64,000 nucleotides of DNA from Thalassia testudinum (GCA_037157565.1 JAZHRO010000002.1:74326001-74390000), one strand, 5' to 3'; shown: positions 32,399 to 44,265, counted from the stretch's first letter. The notes: a model not told the origin generated them from the letters alone. Program-made: numbers and translations.

Positions 32399-33250
32399 GT
32401 TTTGCTCATGGATAGCAGAGTTGGGCATCTTGTTGATAAAAAAACTAGCAATCAAGGTGGCATCACCCTAATAAAAGGAACACTGTGATGTATCAACAAG
32501 GTGCGAGTCACATTAAGAAGATACATGTGCTTCCTCTCAGCAACTCCATGCTGCTAAGAAGTATGAGTACAAGTATTTTGATGCATAATGCCATGGGATT
32601 TATAAAGTAGAGACAACTGACGAGTACAAAACTCAAGAGCATTATTCGATCACACAATCTTAATAGTAGTAAAAAGCTAGGTTATTATTTCTAATATAAA
32701 ATGTTCAACAATAGTACCCACATCAGACTTATTTTTTATGAGAAAAATCCATGGCAGTCTAGAAAAATCATCAATGATAAAAAAATAACAATGACCTTGT
32801 CCGTTAGGAATTTGGCTAGGACCCCACACATCCACATGAATTAACTAAAATTAAGTGGTAGACCCAGTACTCTGATTGGAAGGAAAACTGGTAGGTGGTG
32901 CTTGCCTAGCTGACAAGCGTCACAAGTAATAACAGAAGGAGAGATATGGGGTATGACATGTTAGAGTTGGTCTAAAAGAAGGTGACCAAGGCGAAGGTAC
33001 CACTGGAATGGACTTCTAGCTGTAAAGGAGAGCTCCCCAAGGCAAGCAGCAACAAAAGGAGTTTGACTCAAGTGATAAACCCTCCCTTTCTTCACGTCCT
33101 CCCCATGAGCTTGTCCTGGAAAACATAAGACATCGTCAAAAATGGCATGATAGTTTGGCTTCTTTGTAATGCAACTAACAGAAAGTAGACTGATCAAAAA
33201 ATTTGGTATAAGCAACACATCAGGTAATCTTAATGTGGGGGTGAAAGGGA
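32399..33250 (-). pseudogene. Copia integrase N-terminal and core part (element A)
   Basis: On the minus strand, 33218-32961 reads LIPNFLISLLSVSCITKK, then KGRVYHLSQ, then WYLRLGHLLLDQL (GAG-pre-integrase and start of the zinc-binding domain). It continues in shifting frames through the core, and ends at LIASFFINKMPNSAIHEQ beside G. Several stops interrupt the core, so catalytic residues cannot be listed with confidence. The other half lies at 20300. Confidence 0.78.
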
Positions 33251-33339
33251 CCTCCCCTTATCCAACAATATGGGAGTGTCTCCCATCAGCAACCTATACT
33301 GTCCTGCCTAGAGGAACAAGCTTAAGCTGAAGGAAACAC

Positions 33340-34400
33340 CTCTGATCTCCACATAGATGGTGTGAAGCCTCGAAGTTAACTAACCAATCACTACTCCATT
33401 GATCTGCAGGTTGGGAAGAACAAACTAGATTTGTACCTGACGAGGAGGCAAGGGCAACTGTCTTGGGAGGAGCACTAGAAGTCTAGGTCAGCTCAGAGAG
33501 GTGTTGCAGTAAATCATCAAACTTGGCCTGGGACACAATGTTAAAAGGAGCCTCAGTAGACTCAACTGCCTGGTTGGTGGTGAGGGGTTGACCATGCTTC
33601 GTCTAGTAGGTGGCCTCAGTGTGTCCAAGTCGACCACAGTACATGCATGATGTACTGCCTCGCTCCCCTAATGCACGACCAGGACCTCTGCCTTGTGATG
33701 CAGGAGACCCTCTGCCTCGCCTAAAAGTAGCAGTAAGAGTGAAAGTCTGACCAGTGACCTCTGCAATAGGCAAGTGAACAACAATCCAGCTCAACTTATT
33801 GTAGATCTCCTCAAGAGAGGGAAGCTCTGATAGGGTGAGGATCTATAAATGTGTAATAGTAAACTCTGGTCCAAGGCGAGACAAGAGGAGTAAGACAATT
33901 ATCTCCTTCCAGTACTCTCTCTGAGAAGCACCAGTGCACATCAATCTACTTGCATTATGCTACTCTAGCAAACCCTTCATGGCCGAATAATACTGTGCCA
34001 GTAAACAACCCTCCTGGCGTAACTACATGAGCTCATGGAAGGTCTGAAAGACCCAAGTCGAATTCTTCTCGTGAGAATACGTCTCTCGTAGACTATCCAC
34101 ATCTCCTTTGCTGTTTGATAACACATGATCTCATCACCTATCCTAAAAATAATTCATAATTCTGACCATGGCGTTATCCTTATTTCATGATGCATTCCTT
34201 GTCTTCTCCATAAGCTTTGGGTGAAGCAAGATGTGTTCCTTATGTTGACCCCTCACCGTTATGAGAAAGGTCTGTGACCACAGGAGGTAGTTGGTCTCAT
34301 CTAACTTCACCATGGGACCAAAAAATGGATTTTTGTAGGCTCATGTCTCAATTGTGGAGTTCGATGTCACCTCAGAAGAACTCGATGACGCCATCTTGCC
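33340..34400 (-). pseudogene. Copia gag and protease (element A)
   Basis: On the minus strand the protease site is decayed: SDWLVNFEASHHLCGD near 33400-33360, where WLVDSGAS is expected, so the catalytic Asp is Asn. Upstream, 33794-33603 contains an Arg/Gly-rich stretch (RRGRGSPASQGRGPGRA) and a knuckle CMYCGRLGHTEATY whose last Cys is Tyr. Gag helices occupy roughly 34400-33800 in broken frames. Loss of both the protease Asp and a zinc ligand shows long decay. Confidence 0.75.
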
Positions 34401-34975
34401 TTCACCCAAGTTACTGGAGTCAGCAAAACACAACTAGAGCATTCGATCAACCATGAATCATGAAATCAGAGATTTGAAAGCATGATTTCAGATCATAGAA
34501 GAGTCTGAAATCCAGTTGTCAGGCATAACAACCACTATCAGGACATGAGCAAACCCCAAAAACTATTGCCTCTTCCTTCAAGAGGCCATTGCGACCTCAA
34601 CGTGAAGGAAGGAGGGCGATAGATCACCCCTACCCAATCAATGCAGGGGAAGAGAAGACCCCTATGCTGCAGCACAGAGATCGAAAGGTCCCCCCCCCAT
34701 CGGTTTAGCAGCAACGCAGAAGCAGAAGCCCCTCGTGGCGGCGGTAAGGCAAGGGAGACCCCTCTAGCGATAGCATAAGGGGTCTGGTGCCCTTCACTGG
34801 CGGTGCTGAGGGCCTTTGCTCCTTGCTGCGACGACATCAGGTGGTTCCGACACTGTTGTGGTGGCTAGCAACGAGGAGGGGGCCAATGACACCTCTGCAG
34901 AAGAGATTGGGATAAGTTGAAAGGGTGAGGAGGCTAAGTTTTCGGTGGGATACTTGAGCACCGGCCTAAGTCTGC

Positions 34976-34988
34976 TACTCTGATACCA
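34976..34988 (-). other. Primer-binding site of element A
   Basis: On the minus strand TGGTATCAGAGTA directly follows the 5' LTR. It is complementary to the 3' end of initiator tRNA-Met with one mismatch. Confidence 0.85.
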
Positions 34989-35147
34989 AGTAGGAGAAAA
35001 TGAACCAAGCAATCTTATTCTCTAACCCTACCTCTTAATATAAAGAGGTAGGAAAAGTTCAATACAATCCCTCAAGAAAATAATAAACTAGCATAAGGTA
35101 CAAAAACTAATGACATAAGCAAATAAGTAAAAGACCGAAGGGGTACA
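34989..35147 (-). repeat. 5' LTR of element A
   Basis: It matches 17906-18095 apart from the extra block in the latter. The first bases (minus strand TGTACCCCTTCGG) differ slightly from TGTTGTGCCCC in the 3' LTR, so its outer edge may be eroded. Confidence 0.85.
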
Positions 35148-35360
35148 TAGGTTTTATAGTGGATTCCTGCTTGATGTGTCAGCTTGGTGGATGTTTAGAT
35201 TGTATTATGGAATTATCATTTATGTGTCGTTTTTCTGATGCTTTCCTTCCATTTCGTCAATCAATGGAACTTTTTGGTATCTCAACTGTGGTTTTTTACA
35301 ACCTGAATTAAATAAACCTATAATCCTGGCCTCATTTGGGCATGAGATTGAGGCATGACA

Positions 35361-36380
35361 TACGAAGCATTAGCATAAGTGGAAAAGGCAAACTCTACCT
35401 GACAAGGTAGCGAAAGCAGCAATCTTTGAAGTGGATGATGCCTCCTATAAGGTGTTGAAGAAGCTTAGCATAATCTACCTTGGGCACAAATACAATATTA
35501 ATGGGCTGCTTTGTAGTAGCAACGGCATGATTGACCATGGGAGGGAAACCATGCTTGGTTAAACAATTATTCTCCACATGTCCTGACTTCCCATAGTACA
35601 TGCAAGCTAGGCATCCTCTCCCAATAGGCCCATGGCCCCAACCTCTACCCCATGTAGCTAGAGTGCCTCGACCTTGGCCCTAAGTAGCAGCAAGGGTCGA
35701 AGTCTTCCCTATAGACTCAGTAGCGGTGAGGGTAACAAAGATGCTACTCATCTTGCTGTGCACTTCCTCCAAAGTGCGAAGCTTTCAGAGAGTGAGAAGC
35801 TGTGATCGGGTTGCTACATAATCCTATCCAAGATTAGCTAGAAATTGTAGGATTGTCGCCTCCTTGCGAAATGCCCTCTGAGTAGCACACGTACACATAG
35901 GTCTACATGTGTTGCCCTTCTCCAAAAGAGACCCTTGAGGGTCGAGTAGTACTAGGATAATAAGCGGCCCTCTTGTCAAAATTGAGAGGGGTCGATGTAA
36001 ATCTGAAAGACCCTGTTGGAATTCTTCTTGTGAGAATAGGTCTCCTGCAGATTATCCCACCTCTTTTGTAGTGCAGTAGTACATAATTTCATCCCCAATC
36101 CTAGGGATGACTAAATTCGTGATCTAAGCTCGGACCATGGTAGTATCTTTCTTCTAGGAGGTATTCCTCTTGATCTTCTCTATTGGCTCTAGCTGAAGGA
36201 GAACATGCTCCTTGTCACGACCTTCCACCGTCATAAGGAAGGTCTAGGACCATTGGGCATAGTTGGTCTAATCAAGCCTCACTATGGGACCAAAAAAGGG
36301 ACTCTTGTATGCCCTTGTCTTCGTGACTTGCTCTGATGTCACTTCCAAAGCGCTTTCAGATGGCATATTCTACTCAGAGT
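35361..36380 (-). pseudogene. Copia gag and start of protease region (element B)
   Basis: On the minus strand the zinc knuckle YYGKSGHVENNCLTKHG lies at 35601-35545; the family pattern is C..C....H....C, and the first Cys positions are changed (Tyr, Ser). It is followed by the linker with DYAKLLQHL and an FAFSTYANASY stretch that ends at the edge of F. Upstream (36380-35650) are Arg/Gly-rich and helical gag segments in broken frames. The likely start lies near 36370 (complement of CCAT in GCCATCTG...ATGCCATCT). It belongs with the protease fragment at 15425-15481. Confidence 0.7.
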
Positions 36381-36973
36381 TCAAATCAACCCAATCAACT
36401 AAGTGAATATCTCAAATCATCAGCTAATCTTCAATAATCAGGACACCACGTAGCACGAGAGAGAGCTGCGTTGAAAAAGGACTGCAAGTAGCACTGCATC
36501 ATTGATGGTAGTATGAGAGAGGACTCGATCAAGCACCAGGTGATGCTGGAGGGCAAAAGGGGGGCTTCGATTAAGCATTATGGGCTTCGATCAAGTATTG
36601 GGTAGTGCTGCGGGCATCGATCAAGCGCGAGGCAACGCTGAAGGGTGTTAGAGCAACGTTGATGGTTGCGTGAGGGCGACGTTGTGGGCTGCAACGTGGC
36701 CCAGTGGCTTGGGCAGCACCGATAGGGACGTGAGAAGAGGCATGGGCCAGCATTGTAGACTACATCGATGGGAAGAGGTGCTGGCAGTAGTGTAGTAGGG
36801 GTGGCTGCATGCATAGGAAGATCCACCGGCTAGCCAAATGGCCGGTGGTGATGGTGGCGATGCTCACTTGCTTACTTTGAGAGTGTTCATGCTTTTTTTT
36901 TGTGGAGAAGAGAAAGGGGTATGGGAATCAAGAAGGGTACAGACACTGGTTTAGGACCGTTACTCCGATATCA
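36380..36973 (-). other. Untranslated leader and primer site of element B
   Basis: The segment between the presumed gag start and the 5' LTR shows no domain. It contains repeated ATCAAGC/CGATCAAG-type phrases (36520-36620). The primer site is TGATATCGGAGTAACGG on the minus strand (36957-36973), a mutated form of TGGTATCAGAGT. Confidence 0.55.
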
Positions 36974-37129
36974 AGTTAGAACAAATGAGTTCAATTGTCT
37001 TATTCCATACCCCCAACTCTCAATATATGAGGTAAGAAAATTACGAAAGTACTCCTTAAAGGAATAAAGAAATACAATCCAGTCCAACTAACAACAAATA
37101 ATAAAATAGAGACCGAAAGGGCTCTAACA
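36974..37129 (-). repeat. 5' LTR of element B
   Basis: 156 bp matching 12072-12223. It ends at GCTCTAACA next to the target duplication GATAC, where gag of E resumes. Confidence 0.88.
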
Positions 37130-38032
37130 GATACAACGAAGGAGATCTAGGATACGCTTGAGAAGCATTTCTCCCATAAGAGACAAGAAATGCGAGACTT
37201 ACCGACATCTACTGGAGGATCTGGAATACTAATCAAGATGATATACCCTTGGTTAAGTACTTCACAATCCTCGAGGGCTTATATGAGAGGTTGGGACAAG
37301 TAGACCTTTGAACGCATGCAGTGGTAGGCGTACACGTGATCAAATCTTGGCGTGTAGTGAAGTGTTGGAGCTGGAGAAGATTTACAATCATCTCTAGAAG
37401 ATAGAAGTCGAGGGACCACCAGTATTTGCGCCAACTCCCACTAAGTCTTTTATGTTGGCTGTTGTAGGAAATACTTTAGGACGTAGACATGGTCAAGGAC
37501 GCGATCGTGGAAGAAGCTTTGGTCTGCATGTCTACTATAATCGGACCAATCACCCATTCGATAAGTGTTGGAATGAGTGTAGTCATCCAACACGGGCGAA
37601 AAGTGCAAAGTGGATGAAGAAGAAGCTCCCTTCACTTAGGTTTAACTAGAGTGCCTGCGATCTTTGTTGAAGTTTATTGTTGTGGCAGCCACTGTAGAGG
37701 TCGCCTACGTCATGCCTGCATCACCAATGCTTGACTCAATGGAAGATGTCACAACTTCAAGTCATGTCATTCTCGAAGAGGACAATAATTAGCAGTAGGA
37801 AAACTGAGCCGAAAACTCAACCCCACTGATGGAAGCCCCTTGTCCACTTTTTTTATTCTTCTCCAAGGGGGGATTCTCCTAAAGGTAGGGCAACCACCAT
37901 GTGCTTGGGAACGTTCCCCAACTATTGTCTGTGGTCCAGTTCGAAGATCAAAGGCTGCCCATGTGTGCAAGGCCTATACGCGTACTACTATTTGGTGTTC
38001 TCGCAAGTTGGAGACATCCAACTTGGGGTGAG
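37130..38032 (+). pseudogene. Gag C-terminal part and 3' leader of element E
   Basis: Gag resumes as DTTKEI-stop-DTLEKHFSHKRQEM, the usual block after the W..L element, with further damage. Near 37385-37420 there is a VEGPPVFAPTPTKSFMLAV-like stretch. At 37475-37590 an Arg/Gly segment (RRHGQGRDRGRSFGL) leads to VYYNRTNHPFDKCW, a degenerate zinc knuckle in which only the H and last C are kept. After that I find no protease or pol domain up to the purine tract (AACTTGGGGTGAG) at 38020-38032, so the element appears to carry gag only. Confidence 0.6.
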
Positions 38033-38308
38033 TGTTGGAGATCTCATGAATCTCCACATTGGAGATTACGAGATCCCATGTGGAGTACAGGGCAAGGAAG
38101 TTCACCTTGCCTAAGTTATCTTATTTCCTTATTTTGATTTTTAGTTTTGGAGTTATCCTTTTATGAAATTGTTATATTAGTGATATATTTTTCCTATTCT
38201 AAAAGATTATATTAGGATTAGAAAATATGATTGATCTTTCTATACAAAGAGGTCGAATCTCATTATTTCTATTTGAATTCTACAATAATAGAACTTAAAG
38301 TTTCTTCA
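38033..38308 (+). repeat. 3' LTR of element E
   Basis: It begins TGTTGGAGATCTCATG after a purine tract and ends TTTCTTCA. It matches the 5' LTR with a few substitutions and indels, for example GAGGTCGAATC near 38248, absent from the 5' copy. Confidence 0.88.
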
Positions 38309-41300
38309 CGATTATTTTTTTAACATCTATTTGAATTGCAATCTTGTTCTGGGAGTATTTTAACTTTTATTTCGGAAAACTTTATTCAGATGTGAACTTT
38401 TTTCCAGGTCTTGCTGAAATCATTTACCAATAAAACGGCTGTCAAAGTGCATCACTGTTCTGAGGATTTATGCATTATTTTTGTTGTACTCATATCCATA
38501 CAGATGTACTTAGAAGCCCTGCTCAGAGAATCAATTTCCATTTCTAATCATTGATATGGTGAGATGAGTGTTAACTCGTACGCACGATCTGATGAGAAAC
38601 ATGGACGCAGGTCTTTTATTCGTTGTGTTAGCTTCAGCTCGTGAGTCAGTTTTTCGGATTGGCCAGTCCAGTCCTGAAGTCAGCAAGTCCAGAGGGCAAA
38701 TCAGTGTCAGAGGCCAGAGGTCAGTATTGGAGCGACATGACCAAATTGGGCAGGCTGATCGAGCCTCTTTCTTTTTATAAACTGAGGCTTTTGTTTTTTC
38801 CATTGAGTAGATCGAGACAGAGAAGGCTTCTATTCATGAACGAATTTGTTTTTGGTGATCTGATGAATAAAGAGAATACAGACGAATCTCTTGCGGCATA
38901 CCCACTATTTCAGTTTTGTTTTGGGGGTATCATGGTACGAGAAAAAGATTCACCGATTGTGAGTAGTATTTTGAATTGTTAAAGCCTTGGTGTACATAAT
39001 TTGATCGGAAAGGAATTCCTTTCCGTACAATTTTATCGCTAGAGTTGGCTTCGACATTTCTTAGTATATTTTTGTTCGTTACAGTTTTACATGTTTTCAT
39101 CGTCCAACAAAGATTTGCCAGGATTCCGGTATGAAAAGAGATCTTCAATCATTTCTTTACAAGTACTTAAATACCATGGCCGCAACATGTTGGCATGTAC
39201 CCCACCCCCGCGGCAATGGACGCAAGTTCTTTGGGCCACCTGCAGCAGTCAAGCATCGATCCCAAGGATGTGGGAAAGCAAGACAATGGACAGGTGGTGA
39301 GCGTTTCTCAAGGGAGATTGGGAGCGTAGATAAGGAAGTAGAGTACCTCGAGGGAGGTGGTGAGTGTATCTGAAGGGAGATGTGGAAGGTACAGCGTCTC
39401 GTCCGACGGTCATGTCATGTCATATTTTCTGGAGATGCCCAATCATTCTCAGCGCTATCGGATTTCACTCTCGTATGCAAACTCACGGTTGTGTTTTTTT
39501 TTAACGAGGAGGTTGCCTTTCGTGGGGCTTCATTTGGTGCCGGGTTTGGGGTCGGGATTGAGGCACTCTAGCGGGGTTTGGGGATTGTAGCGTGTGGGAT
39601 AAGAGGGGGTTTGAGCGTTTCAGAGAAGTTGCCTACCAAATGATAATTGTGCGTTAAGGCACACGTCACCCAACCATACATGCCTCCTCTCCCAAGAAAT
39701 TTGACGTGGTTGTGGGCTGTCCAATCAAATGTTAGGAGGCATGGGGGTGAGATTGTAGCCTTGTGAATCTCGTCTCATGCAGTCCTCTTCCTTGTCATCT
39801 CCTTGCATTCCTCTCTCTTGACTTTGCTCAAGAAACCATCTTCTTCTCCATCGGCACGTGTTTTGGTAGGTTTCTCGTGGGGAGGTTTTTCTTTGTAAAG
39901 CTAAGGCACGGTGTGGAGGTGCTTTATCCTTTTGTCCGTAGTGAGTGGTGGTGTTAACACCTCGAGTGGAGTCTTGTGCCACCTTTATTTTGCATCAATC
40001 AGTAGCAACTGTTGGTAGCGTGACACATCCTTGCATCGACCATTGGTACGATGGACGACTCTCATTCGATTTCAACTCCATCCCCCTCTATTTATGTTCG
40101 TGAGATGCCTCCCATGGAGTATTCATGGACTGATCGAAACCCTTTTGATTGCGAGAGTGTCGCACCTCTAATTCGCTCCCATTGGGTTGTCGTGGTTGGA
40201 AGGGTCATCGTAACTGTAAGGAAGACCTCGCTGTCGCTCTTTAGTTCTGCATTGCTGCTGTTGCATCTGTTCTTGCACGTCAGTGGTTGTTCGTCCGAAA
40301 ACCTAGGTATGAATCTCCCACAGCTCTACCTATTTGTTGGCAACACCATAGAGCATGTGGCGAGATATGGCGATCAACCGAAAGGTTGGCTCCTCACTCC
40401 TCGTCTAGGATAGGTGATCCAGAGGAAGAGGATGGTATTGTTATCCCCCTTAACACATTATCTAAATCAACTACTTCCTCTTTGCACGAACCATACAATC
40501 TCCCAGCAAGTTGAACATCCCACAACAGAGTTGAACCATCTCCCAACGAGCAGGGAGATGGGACCACCATGGTTGACGGCCCCAACGTCGCTGTCCACCC
40601 CCTGAAGTGGCTGGTAGACTTGCCGGCCCAACAACCCCCAACCTAGCCTGTCGATTAACCTCGTCCATGTGGATGATCATAGATGTTAGCATAGCGAAAA
40701 TTTTTTGATTATGATGCTTCACGAATGGAATGAGTTTCTATTTGCTTATTTTCATATTTTTGTTTGAAATCTTTCAAAAATATGTTTTGTATTATATGAA
40801 TGTTGTGTGCAATATTTATAACATCTGATAATATATTTTCTTTATGTATGTTTCAAGTTGGTGGTTGTAGAATATGAATGCTTGGAGTTTATGGTGGTAG
40901 GAAGTGAATATGTTATATGTTGTATTATGTTCTGTATGTGGACATTTGTGTGAATGGGTATATTGTCAATTTATATTAAATTATATTACTCATAATTTGC
41001 TGGAAAAAGTGATTTTATTATTGTAAAAATATATTTGGATTGTAGCGTGTTTTGAGCCTTCCTTCTTTTGATGGCAGTAGAGTAGTTGATATTTTTCCAT
41101 TAGCTTGTTTTGTATCCATGTTTCTCATTGAAGCTACTCGAGGTTGTCTCATTTACTTCCTAATTTATTTAATTGTTGAGTGACTAAAGTCATATATACA
41201 CTCTCACGAGGACTTATTATTTCGCATATAAAATGTTATAGAAGAAATAAATGAGAGTTAAATTAACCTATATTTCATTTTCCTAGTAGGAAATGACCTC

Positions 41301-42813
41301 TTAATCTTTAGGTTAAACAAGCAATTATCATTTGGATTATCTCTTCAATTAGTATAATGTCATTTAATTATCAAAATCAAATAAAGAAATAGTTGATACC
41401 TATATGAATTTAAATTAACTTAGAAAATTACTTTGTTGTAAAAATAAACAATAAACCCATTTCTTTCATTGATTATAAAGCTTAAAAAAAGTAATTTGAT
41501 TGTATATGCAATTTCTTGTAAAACATAATATTTTATAACTGTAAATGGATTTTTGAAAATTATGAAAGAATTCTAAATGAAGATAACAACATTTATGAAG
41601 TTAATATAGGAATAACAAAAATATTACAAAAGATTATAGTAAAAGTATGTAATTAATTTATTCTCACATTTAAAGGAAGAAGTTAGCTATATTACTATTA
41701 TATCTATTTATTCATAAGAAGAGTTTAAAGATACTTAACTGTGACAAGTATATATATCAAAAGATAGAAATTTAACGAAATCTATCTTCCTCATATTTAT
41801 CGCATGGTAAGGGTTCATAACTTAATTAGGTATACTTTATGTTAAGAAAACTATGTATTTCAATTCTCAGTTAAGTGAAGACCAAAATAAAAATGAGGAC
41901 CAATATGTTAATTAGTAAATAGAGTAAAAAAACATCATAGAAGAGTTAAGGAGAGGATATGGCCCCCCTATATGAAGACTTCAGCCCGCCCATGCGCGCT
42001 TGTTTTATTACTAATGGGGTTTCGACCATGGTATTGTCAACAAATTAATGCAAAATGTAATTATCTTAAACCTCAATTATTTTTTGTGGACATTTTAAAT
42101 ATAATTTATTATGAAATTCGGGAAGTGAGGTATCCTTTCTTCATATATGCACTTATATATAAAAATTATGTAGGTGATTGACATGTTATATTGTGAGAAG
42201 TGATATAAATGTCTTTAATGTGTATATCAGACCAATGTTATATGTGTTCATATAGAAAAATTTCATATCAGCTTCTTCCTGTAATGTGTGCCACCTTAGT
42301 TGAACGACCTGTCGAATTTTCGTTATGATGGTTAATAGGAAGCACATGATCCTGTTAGAAGTACTTTCTTAGGGGATTATAATATGAACTTCACGTAATA
42401 AGTGATTATTAGAGAACTTTATGTATTACTCTTATTGAATTGAAGATGTGTTTTCAGAGTACCAGGTTCAGTGTATGATATGAAGTAAATTTATTTTGTT
42501 CAAACATTAAAAAGGGAGATAACGACCTTTGTTGGGAAAAAAATGTTGTAAAATTTATGCGGGTCACCTATATCGACGATGGTAGTGGGAAATTGGTGTC
42601 TCTAAATAATATTTATAGAGTTTCAGTTGTGTAAGTTTGTGAGGATGAAGCTTGCATATGCCTTAGTAGAGGTATGCATTGGACAAACGGTTTCATTTTG
42701 GAGATTCGTGTGGAGGAAGTTACGTATGGTGTTGATGTTCTTATCGATTTTAGGATATTCTTCCAGTAATTGTACATCTTCTGACCGAACTTTCTTCGTA
42801 ATCCCACAGCAAT
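38309..42813. other. Interval without a recognised gene; AT-rich from 40740
   Basis: Several open stretches of 60-120 codons occur on both strands (for example 38641-38982, 40051-40413), but none shows a domain, and they overlap one another. 39640-39760 is moderately GC-rich. 40740-42800 is strongly AT-rich spacer. At 42770-42800 a CCCACAG ends just before the Harbinger ORF1 start, a possible splice acceptor of an upstream exon that I could not find. Confidence 0.45.
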
Positions 42814-44013
42814 ATGAACTTAAATGATGACATATTCAAGGATGAATGGGGTAGTGATGAATTTGTAGAGTCTCAACTAGGTTGGGAACGGTCGATTTGG
42901 CAACGTACTCGTGAAGCAGGAGCTAGTTCTAATCCTCATGAAAGTCGAACAACCATCGACTTGTATGATGCATTTGATGGCAGAAACATGCGAGGATCTT
43001 ATGATGAGGGACAAAGATGCATCACGTGGACAGTGGAGAACACTAAGGGGCTACTTGGCATTATGAAAGATACTAAGGAGAAGCAGTACATAGGCGGTAC
43101 GTTCAACACACCCGGTTGGGATCGAATCACACTGATTTAATGCATTGTTTGACATGGCTCTCAGTAAGGACCAAATTCAGAATAAGTGGAAGACCTTAAA
43201 GATATAGTATAGTGCATTTAGACAGTTGATGTGTAAGAGTGGATGGGGTTGGGACAATGAGACTCAACAACTGATTCCCCCTTATCCAGAAGCATGGGAT
43301 GAGGTTAGTCGATAGATGAAAAATTTGTATTTAGCAATCAATCGATTGCCTACTTTAACCAATCTTACTAACGTCTTGCGAATATCTTATTTCAGTTGGA
43401 GGACAAATTTAGGAAGTTTTGCAACAGTTCATTTCTTTTCTACAAAGAGATGCATTCTATTCGTGGTGATGACACTGCTATTGGTGATCGTGCAGTTGGT
43501 AGTACCCAAGTAGGTGATGGTGGCACTTGAATGGTACATAGTCCAAGTTATCCATGTAGGAGTCGTGCTGGGAATAGACAGTTGGATGTATCTTGCCATA
43601 TGAAGAGGAAAAAAGTTGTAGAGATGGTAGATGATGACAGCAATGATGACATTTTGCATCCTATATACTCTCGACAAGTTCAGAGGAACTGTCGAACTTC
43701 ATCAAGCTCAAAGAAAGTCAAGAGTTCCGGTACACCTAGTGATAATGCTTCACTGGGTCGACTAGTGGTGGAGACAACAAATGAGTTGGTCAGGCAAAAC
43801 CTTGAGCCTCGTCCTGTCGATCCTTTAGGCTGCATTGGTGATGCCATAGGGGCTTTGTACCAAGCAAGGCCTAATATGGATCTTGTGAAGTTTGTTAGGT
43901 TGGTCATGGTATTCGAAGATCCTTCTAAGAGATATGCATTCTTGGAAATGTTGACGATGCCTTCGTACATATTGGATTTGTGGCTGGAGGAGCAACTTGC
44001 AGCAAGGAAATAG
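42814..44013 (+). pseudogene. PIF/Harbinger ORF1-type Myb/SANT-like protein, one intron
   Basis: The start ATG at 42814 opens an acidic N-terminus. A Myb/SANT-like domain begins at WTVENTKGLLGIMKD (about 43030) and continues, after a one-base frame shift near 43138, through DQIQNKWKTLK, YSAFRQLM and SGWGWDNETQQLI to AWDE, with a stop (TAG) near 43207 inside it. A 92-bp intron with GT/AG borders lies at 43304-43395; splicing yields LEDKFRKF in frame. A stop at 43528 precedes the C-terminal part (MKRKKVVEMVDDDSND, then PSKRYAFLEML), which ends at 44013. In PIF/Harbinger elements ORF1 binds DNA and carries the transposase into the nucleus. Its place just upstream of a Harbinger transposase supports the call. 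Confidence 0.78.
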
Positions 44014-44265
44014 TACGACACTTATCTTTATGCCACCCCCCTCTTATGGTACCCTTATCGTATTTTTCATTTTATGTTTTGACTACTCATCATGTTTCAC
44101 CATTCTACTGATGTGTTGTTCAGTACTACCCATGTATTGTGTGAAACAGCTTCATGTTGTTTGATGATATAACCAGAATTGTAGCACCTTTATCTTATGC
44201 CATGTAGTTAATGAAATGTTTGCTTATCGTTTATATGCACTTTCCCAGTCAATGTTGTCTGCAGA

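Larger units (their letters stand above)
17906..35147 (-). mobile_element. Ty1/copia retrotransposon A (reverse), split by gypsy G
   Basis: LTRs at 17906-18095 and 34989-35147 share GAAAATGAACCAAGCAATC, TTATTCTCTAACCCTACC and AAAACTAATGACATAAGCAA. On the minus strand the order is 5' LTR, primer site, gag, protease, integrase, [G], integrase end, RT, RNase H, purine tract (GAAAGGGAG), 3' LTR. The integrase halves meet in register across G (IHEQ at 32399-32420, then IPWQLLYPG at 20300-20270). Without G it is about 5.1 kb. The 5-bp target duplication could not be resolved. Confidence 0.85.
15482..35360 (+). mobile_element. Probable solo LTR F, split by element A
   Basis: Two non-coding blocks, 15482-17905 and 35148-35360, lie between the halves of B and outside element A. 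Joined they make about 2.6 kb. The right end TTGGGCATGAG...GAGGCATGACA resembles the GGGCRTGACA ends of plant chromovirus LTRs, and a CCAGGTGACGCTTGGCAGG block (17857-17885) also resembles such LTRs. There is no coding domain. The left terminus is unclear and I found no target duplication, so the family assignment is tentative. Confidence 0.45.
12072..37129 (-). mobile_element. Ty1/copia retrotransposon B (reverse), inserted in gag of E
   Basis: Matching short LTRs lie at 12072-12223 and 36974-37129. Target duplications GATAT (12067-12071) and GATAC (37130-37134) differ by one base. On the minus strand the order is 5' LTR, primer site, gag (36380 to 35361), [insertion F], protease, integrase, RT, RNase H, purine tract, 3' LTR. 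With the insertion removed, B is about 5.2 kb, normal for copia. It is broken by stops, and a catalytic glutamate of integrase is changed. Confidence 0.85.
11222..38308 (+). mobile_element. Gag-only copia-type retrotransposon E, host of the nest
   Basis: Two similar LTRs (11222-11490 and 38033-38308) in the same orientation flank a primer-binding site, a gag gene and a purine tract. Gag is interrupted after 12066 by element B and resumes at 37130. With B and its contents removed, E is about 2.0 kb: 269-bp LTR, about 1.5 kb internal, 276-bp LTR. I see no protease, integrase or RT between gag and the 3' LTR, so it resembles the non-autonomous gag-carrying LTR elements known in plants. I found no clear 5-bp target duplication (TTTGT left, CGATT right). 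Confidence 0.75.

Noticed and set aside
38568..38982. Host gene fragment in 38568-38982
   Set aside because: Open frames of 70-113 codons without domain, splice pattern or homologous phrase that I recognise.
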